Assembly (NCBI GenBank): GCA_934725535.1
Contig: CAKVBV010000003.1
Coordinates: 10,412-74,411, forward strand
Origin: an uncultured Bacteroidales bacterium
GTDB lineage: Bacteria > Bacteroidota > Bacteroidia > Bacteroidales > Paludibacteraceae
Length of the DNA: 64,000 bases
Reading direction: 5' to 3'
A model generated the notes under the pieces. It did no database searches. It was given only the letters and a program-made list of their open reading frames with translations, and had not been told where the DNA came from. Shown here piece after piece: positions 53,516 to 61,668 of this stretch. Numbering within the stretch: position 1 is the first letter of the stretch; the number at the start of each line of letters is the position of its first letter. The translations under genes were made by a program, and so were the position numbers.

Positions 53516-54766
53516 TTATTTGATAGTCAGCTGTGTGGGCGTATAGGTGGCAAAATGCCCTATGCCGCCATCGACATTGGAATATATCTGTATGCCCTCC
53601 TGATTGCCAAGCGAGCCTATTTCGGTAATGATTTCTTCGACATAGTTATCGTCGTATTCGTACTTCTCATCGTATTCGTAGTTGGTGGGCAACTTGTAAT
53701 TATCGTATAAGTTTGCGTCGTCCGACAGTACGACTGAGGTACGGTAAACATAGTAGTCGTAGGAGAATACGTCCACATCTATGGAGAGGTTGAGCAGGCA
53801 GAGACTATCCTCCCACAGGGTGGTGTTGTCCCAATCCTGGTCGGCAAAGAGGGCAATGCGCTTGCCCTGTTTGAGTTGCGCGGCGGGGAAATAGAGATAA
53901 TTGGGACGCATAGCACCATAGTATTGGCACCCCATCGCTCTGAGATTGAGCGGGATGTTCCACATATCGCCTTCGGCATAGAGAAAGGTGAGCGGGACTG
54001 TGTCAAGGACGACTATGGTGTCGTGGGAGACTTTGGTGTAGGTGTAGCCACGGTCCTCGTCATATACCTTTTCCTCGTGGCGAACCTCCTTTTTTGCTTT
54101 GCAGGTGAATGCGCCGCTGTTGATACGAACTCCCACAAGGGCATTGTCGTTGCCCGTATAGGCATCGAGGTCGAGTGCGAACCATACCCAGCCGTTTTCG
54201 GTGAACGTAGGGTAGAGGTCGGTGGTGTGTACGGCACGGATAGTGACGGGTTTGGGGACGGTTTGCGTGGCGGTGGCGGTACCAAGCGTAGAGTGTTTGA
54301 CTTCCAGTTCGATACGGTCGCCGGCGGACAGGGTGTAGTCCGCGACGAGGTACTGTTTGCTGCCGGTGTTGTAGGCGGCAGTGTGCCATTCGCCATCGTT
54401 GAAGCGCATACGTACCGAGGCATCGGACAGGAAAGCCCGAGGGTGCTCCATGCGGTAGTATCGGTCGGTGGTGCCGTCGGAATAGGTGCGCTCGTACCAT
54501 ACAGTATCCAATTGCACCTTGCCGAGTGTGGGGGTGGTGCTGCATACGAAGCAGGCGGGTTGCTGCCCCGCAGCCATCTCCGCCGAGATGACCAGTTGCT
54601 GCTTGTCGTTGTCGCCGTGGTACTCTATCTCCGTCTCACAGGAGATGAAGCACACCACAAAAGCCACCGTACCCAATGCGCGTACCGCCATCCACCCTTT
54701 GGCAAGGAAACGTATCTCGTCGTTGGTGAGATAGGTATGCAGAAATTCCAATAATTGCTTCTTCAT
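53516..54766 (-). CDS. DUF4249 family lipoprotein (second copy)
   Basis: 416 residues. The first 25 residues are amphipathic; a conventional signal peptide and lipobox (CFISC) appear only at about residues 26-43, so the true start may be the internal ATG at 54691. The start at 54766 is only 5 nt after the receptor stop, favouring coupling. The mature part is beta-rich with the DUF4249 VISAEMAAGQQP region at its start. It pairs with the TonB receptor directly upstream. Confidence 0.85.
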   Translation of the reverse strand: MKKQLLEFLHTYLTNDEIRFLAKGWMAVRALGTVAFVVCFISCETEIEYHGDNDKQQLVISAEMAAGQQPACFVCSTTPTLGKVQLDTVWYERTYSDGTTDRYYRMEHPRAFLSDASVRMRFNDGEWHTAAYNTGSKQYLVADYTLSAGDRIELEVKHSTLGTATATQTVPKPVTIRAVHTTDLYPTFTENGWVWFALDLDAYTGNDNALVGVRINSGAFTCKAKKEVRHEEKVYDEDRGYTYTKVSHDTIVVLDTVPLTFLYAEGDMWNIPLNLRAMGCQYYGAMRPNYLYFPAAQLKQGKRIALFADQDWDNTTLWEDSLCLLNLSIDVDVFSYDYYVYRTSVVLSDDANLYDNYKLPTNYEYDEKYEYDDNYVEEIITEIGSLGNQEGIQIYSNVDGGIGHFATYTPTQLTIK

Positions 54767-54771
54767 GATTG

Positions 54772-57198
54772 TCAGAACTTGAATTGATAACTGATACTGG
54801 GCATGATAGGGAATATGGATACCTGGTACAACTTGCCGTCGGAGGACGGGAAAAGCATGTAGGGGTTCTTGTGGTTGTACACGTTATAGACGCTGATGTT
54901 GACTATATGCTCGGCGTTGCGCAGCCACCCGCCCCGCGAGAGGATGGGGCTGCCCGCGCGCTTGTGGGGTATATGGAAATTGATACCCAAGTCGAGACGA
55001 TGGTAATCGGGCATGCGGAAGTTGTTGCGCTCCGGCGTATAGTTTATGTATTGTCCCAAGGAGGGGTCGTAGTAGGTCTGCGTGGCGAGTGTGGCGCGGT
55101 TGCCGGTACCATAGACGAAGGTGGCGGCGATGTCAATCTTCTTTGTGATGTCGTACTGGAGCGTGACGGAGAGGTCATGCTCACGGTCGTACTTGGCATG
55201 GAACGGTCTGCCGAAATTGATTTCGTCGAACTGCCGCATGGTGCGGCTCCATGTATAGCCAATCCAGCCTGTGACAGGTCCGACGGTTCGCTGTAGCAGG
55301 ACTTCCACTCCGTAACTCCAGCCGTTGCCGAGGGTGACCTGCTGGTCCCAGTTCGCCGCGCTGCCCATGAACGATGCGCCTTCCTTGTACTCCATCAGGT
55401 TTTTGGAATACTTGTAGTAGCCTTCGACTGATATCTCCAGTTGGTTGAGCAAGTTGTAACTCAGCCCCGCCGCTACCTGCATGGAGCGCATGGGCGGCAG
55501 GTCCTTGGTGATAGGCACCCAGAGGTCTGTGGGCATGGACACCGATGAGTTGGACAAGAGATGCACATACTGCGACACATAGGAGTACGATGCCTTGAAA
55601 GCCAAGTCCTTGTAAATCAATGCACGCAAGCCGAGGCGCGGCTCAATGGACGGGTATGCCTTGCCGCGCACGCCGTAGAGGGAGCCGCGGAGCCCCATAT
55701 TGAGCCGCAGCCACTGCCACGGGGAATAGGTGTCCTCGATGTAAAGGGCTGCTTCGTGTCCGTGGGTCATGGTGCCGCCGATGGTGGTGTCCACCCGCAT
55801 GATTTCCTGTTGGTTGTCCCCTTCGAGCATATAGAGATTGCCGACCGAGGGTTGGAAGAGGTGATAGGTATAGTTGCCCCCGAACTTGATGTCGTGCTTG
55901 GCAGCGGGTGCATAGTCGAACTGTGCGGCAAGCGTAACATCGTGAATGTTAGAGGAATATGTCATGGACTGATCGAAGATGTAGGTGCTTTCCTCGTCCC
56001 TGTACTTGGCGTTCATCGACTGCCCGAGACGGTATTGGTAGCGGGTGTAGGAGGCTTGCAGATTGCTGTAGAGTCGGGGCGTGATTTGGTGCTCCCAGTT
56101 GGTGGCAGCCATGATGTTGCCCCACGTGAAGCGCACGCCCATCTTGTCGAAGTCGCCGCTACTCTTGTCGGAATAGCGCATGTACATCACGTCATCGCCC
56201 ATATAGTAGGTGGCAGAGAGTTTGTCGCGGTCAGAGAACGTGTGCGACACCTTGGCGTTGACGTCATAGAAATAGTAGCCGCCCGTCATGGAGAAGCCGT
56301 CCTGACGGCTCACGGCAGCCAGTATAGGCGCAAGGAACAGGTCGAAGTAGGTGCGCCGCGCGGATATGTTGAAGGTGGTCTTGGCACGCGGTTCGAGGTC
56401 GCGTTTCAACGAGTCGAGTTGCGCCTTGGTGAAGATAGGTCCTTCCACGTTCATCTTCGCCGCAAGGAGTCCGACGGTGATACCTCCGTGCCAGAAAGCG
56501 GAGTTGCCGTCGTTCTGCCGCACATCGATGACCGAACTCAAGCGCGAACCGAACCGCGCGGGGAAGTTACCCTTGTAGAGGGTGACGTTTTTGATAGCGT
56601 CGGCATTGAACACGGAGAACATACCCATAGCGTGACTGACGTTGTATAGGGGTACGCCGTCAAGCATGATGAGGTTCTCGTCCGGTCCGCCGCCCCGCAC
56701 ATAGATACCCGCGCTGCCTTCCGAACCCGACTGGACGCCCGGGAGCAGTTGTATGGCTTTGAGCACATCCACTTCGCCCCCTATGGCGGGGATATTGCGA
56801 ATCTGTGCGATGGGGACCTCCACCGCCGACATCTGCGCGCTGTGAGGGCTGTTGAGGGACTGGTGACCGATGACCGTGACCTCCTCCAAGCGTGTGGAAG
56901 GGCGCAGGGTGAAGTGGAGGACGGTGTCCTTGTCTAATAGGAACGCGCGCGCGAGGGTGGTGTGATAGCCCACGTAACTGATTTGAAGGGTGTGCTCGCC
57001 CTCGGGGAGTGTGAGCGTGTAGAATCCCGCGACGTTGGTTGCCACGCCTTGGCGGGAGACGGTGTCATAGACCGATGCGCCTATCAGCCGTTCGCCCGAC
57101 TCGGCGTCGGTGATGTAGCCGCTGACCGTATGGCGTTGCGCCATCAAGGGCAATGCCAACAGTGTGATTATGAGCGGTATGTAGCGGCGCAGGTTCAT
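54772..57198 (-). CDS. TonB-dependent receptor with carboxypeptidase-like N-terminal domain
   Basis: 808 residues. Signal peptide (LPLMAQR), carboxypeptidase-regulatory-like domain (about 22-95, VSGYITDAESGERLIGASV), then a plug (LPGVQSGSEGSAGIYVRGGG, LDGVPLYNVSHAMGMFSVF) and a 22-strand barrel with the late YHRLDLGINFHIP motif and C-terminal Phe. Smaller than SusC and without a SusD, it resembles receptors paired with DUF4249 lipoproteins. Its ATG overlaps the stop of the acetyltransferase gene by one base (TAATG), so it is translationally coupled. Substrate unknown. Confidence 0.95.
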   Translation of the reverse strand: MNLRRYIPLIITLLALPLMAQRHTVSGYITDAESGERLIGASVYDTVSRQGVATNVAGFYTLTLPEGEHTLQISYVGYHTTLARAFLLDKDTVLHFTLRPSTRLEEVTVIGHQSLNSPHSAQMSAVEVPIAQIRNIPAIGGEVDVLKAIQLLPGVQSGSEGSAGIYVRGGGPDENLIMLDGVPLYNVSHAMGMFSVFNADAIKNVTLYKGNFPARFGSRLSSVIDVRQNDGNSAFWHGGITVGLLAAKMNVEGPIFTKAQLDSLKRDLEPRAKTTFNISARRTYFDLFLAPILAAVSRQDGFSMTGGYYFYDVNAKVSHTFSDRDKLSATYYMGDDVMYMRYSDKSSGDFDKMGVRFTWGNIMAATNWEHQITPRLYSNLQASYTRYQYRLGQSMNAKYRDEESTYIFDQSMTYSSNIHDVTLAAQFDYAPAAKHDIKFGGNYTYHLFQPSVGNLYMLEGDNQQEIMRVDTTIGGTMTHGHEAALYIEDTYSPWQWLRLNMGLRGSLYGVRGKAYPSIEPRLGLRALIYKDLAFKASYSYVSQYVHLLSNSSVSMPTDLWVPITKDLPPMRSMQVAAGLSYNLLNQLEISVEGYYKYSKNLMEYKEGASFMGSAANWDQQVTLGNGWSYGVEVLLQRTVGPVTGWIGYTWSRTMRQFDEINFGRPFHAKYDREHDLSVTLQYDITKKIDIAATFVYGTGNRATLATQTYYDPSLGQYINYTPERNNFRMPDYHRLDLGINFHIPHKRAGSPILSRGGWLRNAEHIVNISVYNVYNHKNPYMLFPSSDGKLYQVSIFPIMPSISYQFKF

Positions 57199-57875
57199 TA
57201 TTCCGCGTCTGTTTGGGGTGCGTCTTGCGAATCAAGGAGGCTGACCACGCCGTCTTTCAGCATGTAGCGTTCGCCCGTGGCGGGGCAGACTGCCATGTCG
57301 TGGCGGTCGAAAGTGAGACGCTCGCCGTGGCGGCTCACCCAGCCTATGCGTCGTGCGGGGTTGCCGACCATAAGGGCGTAGGCGGGGACGTCTTTGGTGA
57401 CCACAGCCCCTGCGCCGATGAGACAGTACTCACCGAGCGTGTGCCCGCAGACGATGGTGGCGTTTGCGCCCACCGTCACGCCACGACGGAGAATGGTCTC
57501 GCGGTACTCGGTCTTGCGGCATACCGCGGCACGCGGGTTCAGTACGTTGGTGAAGACCATGCTCGGTCCGAGGAATACGTCCGCGCCGCAGCGCACTCCC
57601 GTATAGACGGACACATTGTTCTGAATCTTGCAGTTGCGCCCCAGCACCACATCGGGCGAGATAACGACGTTCTGCCCGATATTGCAGTCTTCGCCTATCT
57701 GACAGCCCGCCATGATGTGCGAGAAGTGCCAGATTTTGGTGCCGCGCCCGATGATGCAGCCTTCGTCCACGTAGGAAGAGGGGTGGACGAAATAGCCTGA
57801 CTGCTCCGACTCCCCCGACCCCCTCAGAGAGGGGGACTCCATAGTGGGGTCGGTATATGGATTGTCTTGCTTCAT
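57198..57875 (-). CDS. Hexapeptide-repeat sugar N-acetyltransferase (WbpD/WlbB-like)
   Basis: 225 residues. From about residue 30 the left-handed beta-helix pattern is clear: YVDEGCIIGRGTKIWHFSH, GQNVVISPDVVLGRNCKIQ, then VGANATIVCGHTLGEYCLIG, matching acetyltransferases of amino-dideoxy-glucuronate synthesis. Acetyl-CoA is the expected donor. Oddly, residues about 13-24 (ESPSLRGSGESE) are encoded by an inverted copy of the dispersed palindromic repeat (57808-57837), so the N-terminal extension is repeat-derived; no later ATG before the helix exists. It is coupled to the TonB receptor downstream. Confidence 0.88.
   Translation of the reverse strand: MKQDNPYTDPTMESPSLRGSGESEQSGYFVHPSSYVDEGCIIGRGTKIWHFSHIMAGCQIGEDCNIGQNVVISPDVVLGRNCKIQNNVSVYTGVRCGADVFLGPSMVFTNVLNPRAAVCRKTEYRETILRRGVTVGANATIVCGHTLGEYCLIGAGAVVTKDVPAYALMVGNPARRIGWVSRHGERLTFDRHDMAVCPATGERYMLKDGVVSLLDSQDAPQTDAE
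57808..57837 (-). repeat. Dispersed palindromic repeat inside the acetyltransferase coding region
   Basis: gactcccccgaccccctcag followed by agagggggactcc is the inverse of the module at 2192, 12986 and 63645. It is translated in frame near the N-terminus of the acetyltransferase. Confidence 0.85.
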
Positions 57876-57906
57876 TTTCAGTTCGATTTTTGTTGTTTGT
57901 AGATTG

Positions 57907-58049
57907 TCTATCCCTTGCTCATCCCTTGCTTATCCCTTGCTGTTTTGCCCGACCAATTTCCGACCGTTTTCCGGAGTTCTCCCGAAGTTCTCTCGGTATT
58001 CTCTCGGGAAATTGTCGGGGGTGTATCGCGGGTCTGTCGCGGGTCGGTT
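57907..58049. repeat. 11-bp-period array of 13 degenerate units filling an intergenic gap
   Basis: Reading from 57907 in 11-bp steps gives tctatcccttg, ctcatcccttg, cttatcccttg, ctgttttgccc, gaccaatttcc, gaccgttttcc, ggagttctccc, gaagttctctc, ggtattctctc, gggaaattgtc, gggggtgtatc, gcgggtctgtc, gcgggtcggtt. Neighbouring units resemble each other more than distant ones. The array ends within the stop codon of the rseP gene. Confidence 0.85.
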
Positions 58050-59589
58050 AGAAGAATAATTTGAGAATGTCGTTTCCGTTGGCGAAAATCAGCAACGCCA
58101 TCAGCAGCCAGAAGCCGATATTGTTGGCGATTTCAAGGAACTTGTCGCTCGGTTTGCGGCGCGTGATGATTTCCCAAAGCAGGAAGAGGATATATCCGCC
58201 GTCGAGTGCGGGTATGGGCAGGAAGTTCATGAACGCGAGGATGAGGCTGAGGAATGCCGTCATGTGCCAGAACGAGAACCAGTCCCATGTGTCGGGGAAC
58301 ATGTTGCTCATCGCGCCGAAGCCGCCGAGCGACTGCGCTCCCTCCTTGGTGAAGACGAGCCGGAACTGCTTGACGTACATCTTGAGCATGTCCCAGCCAT
58401 AGCGAATGCCCGCGGGGATAGCCTGCCAGAGCGTGTAGTCGGTGTGCCGGTAGGAGTAGAACTGCCATGCCATGCGCGGATAGACGCCCAGTTTGCATTG
58501 GTCGCCGATGAAGACGCCCGCGTGCCGCAACTCGCCCGCGCGGTAGAAGTCCACGGTGATGCTGTCGCAGGGGTGTTGGAGCAGTTGTTGGGTGGTCTGG
58601 ATATAGCAGAGCCCGTCCTGCCCGTTGATGCCGACGATGCTGTCGCCCGCCTGCATGCCGCCATAGTAGGCTGCGCCGCCCTCCATGACGGAGTCCACGA
58701 CGAAGGGCATGAAATAGCCGATGAGTTGGTAGGCGCGCTTCTGGTAGGACTTGTCGGCACGCTCTTTCTCGCGCTCCTGACGGTCGTGCTCGTTCTGCAG
58801 GGCGAGGTAGCGGGTGCCGAGGTCTTTGGACATGGTGAGTGCGATGGTGTCGCTGCCACGCAGGACAAGGACGTCCTGCTTGCCGTCGATGATGAGCCAC
58901 TGGATGACATCGCTCAGGTCTTGCGGCTCTTGGTTGTTGATAGTCAGTATCTTATCTTGCTGTTGGAAGCCCTCTTCCTGCAGCAGTTCGGAGTAGTAGA
59001 GCCCCGAGGTGATGTGGCTGAGCGGCATGGTGTCCTGCCCCCAATGGAAGAGGATGAGCCCGAAGATGAGCAACGCCGCCACGAAATTGACCATGATACC
59101 GCCGATGATGATACATAGACGTTGCCATACGTTCTTGGCGCGGAACTCCCACGGCTGCGGTTCGGAGGGCAGGTCGGTGGCGGACTTGGTCTCGTCCACC
59201 ATGCCCGCAATGGCGCAATAGCCGCCGAAAGGCACCCAGCCGATGCCCCACTCGGTGTTGTCGGGGTAACGACGCCAATCGTCCTCAGGCAGGGCTGCGA
59301 GTTCGCTCTCGGTCATGGGACGATAGACGGGACGTCCTTTCTCGTCCAACTTGGGTTCGTGGGTTATCGGGTCTTCCACCTCCACCATAGCGGGAGGAAC
59401 GTTCTTGGCGAAGAACTTCACGCGCCAGCGACCGTTAATCTTCTTGGCGCGCACCAGCGAGAAGCGCGGGTTGAAGAACATATAGAATTTCTCCACGCGC
59501 ACCTTAAATATACGCGCGAAGGTGAAGTGCCCCAACTCGTGAATCACCACGAGAAAACTGAGAGCCACTATGAGTTGTATCCACTGCAT
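58048..59589 (-). CDS. rseP: RseP-type site-2 membrane metalloprotease
   Basis: 513 residues, longer than the 450 of E. coli because of an insertion before the second membrane segment (about residues 60-115). Zinc motif HELGH at residues 17-21 in the first membrane helix and the third ligand in NFLPIPALDGGYI near the C-terminus. A PDZ-like region carries YYGGMQAGDSIVGINGQ. It cleaves transmembrane substrates such as anti-sigma factors. A 7-bp array sits immediately before the ATG. dxr is 30 nt upstream on the same strand, as is common in this group. Confidence 0.94.
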   Translation of the reverse strand: MQWIQLIVALSFLVVIHELGHFTFARIFKVRVEKFYMFFNPRFSLVRAKKINGRWRVKFFAKNVPPAMVEVEDPITHEPKLDEKGRPVYRPMTESELAALPEDDWRRYPDNTEWGIGWVPFGGYCAIAGMVDETKSATDLPSEPQPWEFRAKNVWQRLCIIIGGIMVNFVAALLIFGLILFHWGQDTMPLSHITSGLYYSELLQEEGFQQQDKILTINNQEPQDLSDVIQWLIIDGKQDVLVLRGSDTIALTMSKDLGTRYLALQNEHDRQEREKERADKSYQKRAYQLIGYFMPFVVDSVMEGGAAYYGGMQAGDSIVGINGQDGLCYIQTTQQLLQHPCDSITVDFYRAGELRHAGVFIGDQCKLGVYPRMAWQFYSYRHTDYTLWQAIPAGIRYGWDMLKMYVKQFRLVFTKEGAQSLGGFGAMSNMFPDTWDWFSFWHMTAFLSLILAFMNFLPIPALDGGYILFLLWEIITRRKPSDKFLEIANNIGFWLLMALLIFANGNDILKLFF

Positions 59590-59593
59590 TGTT

Positions 59594-59628
59594 GGTAATT
59601 ATGAATGAGGAATGATGAATTAGGAATG
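59594..59628. repeat. 7-bp periodic array before rseP, overlapping the dxr stop
   Basis: Five heptads (ggtaatt, atgaatg, aggaatg, atgaatt, aggaatg on the plus strand) fill the gap from 4 nt before the rseP ATG to inside the dxr 3' end. Confidence 0.72.
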
Positions 59629-60801
59629 TATCTTGTTGATTATTTCTGCTGCTATTTGGCGGGCGGCATGGTCGGTCTGCACGTAGTCGTCGTAGGTTGG
59701 TTTTTCTACGAAGGCGGCTTTTGCCATGGCCTCGGCGATGATGTCCGACATCTGCAGGAAGCCGCAACGCCCCTCACGGAAAGCGAGGTTCGCCACCTCG
59801 TTGGCGGCATTGAGCACGCAGGGGATATTGCCCCCGCGGCGGGTGGCTTGGTATGCCAAAACGAGGTTCGGGAAACGCTCAGGGTCGGGTTGCTCGAAGG
59901 TCAGGTCGTGTGTCAGGAACAAGTCCAGACGCGGGAAGTCGCTGGCTATGCGTTCAGGGTAGGTGAGCGCGTACTGGATAGGCAGGCGCATGTCGGGGGC
60001 ACCGAGTTGGGCTTTCACCGCCCCGTCGCGGAACTGCACCGCGCTATGCACGATGGACTGCGGGTGCACCAGCACCTCTATTTTCTCCACCTCTACGCCG
60101 AACAGCCACTTGGCTTCGATGACCTCAAAACCTTTGTTCATCATGCTTGCGGAGTCAATGGTAATCTTTGCGCCCATGTCCCAGTTGGGGTGCTTGAGGG
60201 CATCGGCAGCCGTAACGTGCGCCATCTGCTCGCGGGTGAAAGTGCGGAATGGTCCGCCGCTGGCGGTCAGGAGTATCTTCTCTATCTCGTTGTCCTGTTC
60301 GCCCGCAAGTGACTGAAAGATAGCAGAGTGTTCACTGTCCACGGGCAGGATTGGGGCGTGGTACTGTTGTGCCAGACGGCAGATAATCTCGCCCGCCACG
60401 ACGAGGGTCTCCTTGTTGGCAAGGGCGATGGTCTTGCCCGCACGGATAGCCTCCATAGTCGGGCGCAAGCCGGCATAGCCCACCATAGCCGCCACCACAA
60501 TGTCGATGCTCGGCATCGTAACCATCTCGGCGATGGCGTCTGCACCTGCCCATACCTTGACAGGGAGGTTGGCGAGTGCTTCCTTGAGCGGTTGATAGAG
60601 GCTCTCGTCGGCAATGCACACCACCTCGGGGTGGAACTCGCGCGCCTGGCGTATGAGCAGGTCGATGCTCCGGTTTGCCGAGATGGCATAGACCTCAAAG
60701 CGGTCGGGGTTCGCCCGCACCACGTCAAGGGTCTGCGTGCCGATACTGCCCGTGCTGCCTAATATAGCAATCTTTTTCTTCACTATACCTTGTATATCCA
60801 T
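59620..60801 (-). CDS. dxr: 1-deoxy-D-xylulose 5-phosphate reductoisomerase
   Basis: 393 residues from ATG 60801, which overlaps the stop of the LytM gene (ATGA); the frame extended to 60849 adds sequence without homology. NADPH site ILGSTGSIGTQTLDVV, metal and substrate site VDSEHSAIFQ, MNKGFEVIEAKWLF and HPQSIVHSAVQFRDGA are all intact. It is the committed step of the non-mevalonate isoprenoid pathway, feeding the two prenyl synthases of this window. Confidence 0.96.
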   Translation of the reverse strand: MDIQGIVKKKIAILGSTGSIGTQTLDVVRANPDRFEVYAISANRSIDLLIRQAREFHPEVVCIADESLYQPLKEALANLPVKVWAGADAIAEMVTMPSIDIVVAAMVGYAGLRPTMEAIRAGKTIALANKETLVVAGEIICRLAQQYHAPILPVDSEHSAIFQSLAGEQDNEIEKILLTASGGPFRTFTREQMAHVTAADALKHPNWDMGAKITIDSASMMNKGFEVIEAKWLFGVEVEKIEVLVHPQSIVHSAVQFRDGAVKAQLGAPDMRLPIQYALTYPERIASDFPRLDLFLTHDLTFEQPDPERFPNLVLAYQATRRGGNIPCVLNAANEVANLAFREGRCGFLQMSDIIAEAMAKAAFVEKPTYDDYVQTDHAARQIAAEIINKIHS

Positions 60802-61637
60802 CAAAACGCTATTACCTCTTCGGGGTTGACGGCTTTGCCGTTCTGCCACAGTTCAAACCACAGCGGTTGCCCGTCTGCTGCGATGGCTATGCTCTCGCCC
60901 GCCTGCACGCTGCTGCCCACGGGTTTGAGCACTTCCTCCACCTGCCGATAGATGGATAGGTAGGTGGTGTGCTGCACCATGACGGTGTAGGTGTTGCCAA
61001 TCTCGTAGTTGGCAAAGACCACCGTGCCCGCCAACACCGAGGTGATGTTCTCGTGCTTGGGCGTCTGCACCGCCACGCCGTAGCGTTGCTCCTCCGCCGA
61101 GAAATGCTCCACCACTACGCCGTGCGCTGGGCGGAAGAAGGTGAGTATCGGCGTAGTGTTCTGCACATCAAACAGTTGCAGGTTGTCTTTCTCCTTGGCT
61201 TCGTACTGGGCTATGAACTCCGCCGTGGCTTCGCTCTTCGCCTCAAGCAGTTGCTCGCGCATGATGAGTTGCATGGAGTCGAGACGCTGCACGGTGTCGG
61301 ACTGCACCTCGCCAGCCACCACCTGCTTGATGACGTCCAAGTACTGCCGCTGCAGGTCGAGCGACGTCTGTATGGAGTCCACACGCGCCGACTCGATGAC
61401 CAACTGCTTGCGGATATTCTCCGAGTAGCCGGGGAGGTAGTTGCGTATGGGGGTGTAGAGTATCACTAATGAAAACAGCCCCAGTGTGAGCAGGAACATT
61501 GCCGCCAACAGGACAATAGCCCCCCAGCCGCTGAGGTGGGTGGACCATTGTTCCGTCCACGTGTCTTCGTCGAGGATACTGATGCGGTGCTTGTCGCGCA
61601 ACCGCCGCCACCAACTGTCTTTCTTCTTTTCTGTCAA
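60801..61637 (-). CDS. Membrane-anchored degenerate LytM (M23) protein
   Basis: 278 residues. One membrane segment (about 36-62), a coiled coil (about 75-150), then a LytM-like beta domain. The catalytic zinc ligands of M23 peptidases are missing: HFSAEEQRYGVAVQT has no H-x3-D, and HTTYLSIYRQVE has no H-x-H. It is thus probably a non-catalytic activator or scaffold like EnvC/NlpD-type proteins. The start is TTG at 61637 inside a 7-bp repeat array; there is no ATG upstream in frame before a stop. It is coupled to dxr. Confidence 0.85.
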   Translation of the reverse strand: MTEKKKDSWWRRLRDKHRISILDEDTWTEQWSTHLSGWGAIVLLAAMFLLTLGLFSLVILYTPIRNYLPGYSENIRKQLVIESARVDSIQTSLDLQRQYLDVIKQVVAGEVQSDTVQRLDSMQLIMREQLLEAKSEATAEFIAQYEAKEKDNLQLFDVQNTTPILTFFRPAHGVVVEHFSAEEQRYGVAVQTPKHENITSVLAGTVVFANYEIGNTYTVMVQHTTYLSIYRQVEEVLKPVGSSVQAGESIAIAADGQPLWFELWQNGKAVNPEEVIAF

Positions 61638-61668
61638 TTCTTAATTCTTAATTTTTCATTCTTAATTG
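61634..61668. repeat. 7-bp periodic array around the TTG start of the LytM gene
   Basis: Heptads tcaattc, ttaattc, ttaattt, ttcattc, ttaattg (plus strand) cover the fumarase stop codon and the TTG start codon. Confidence 0.72.

Noticed and set aside
55561..56649. 362-residue open frame antisense to the TonB receptor
   Set aside because: Shadow of a G/C-rich gene; no ribosome site, promoter or domain; the receptor on the other strand is complete.
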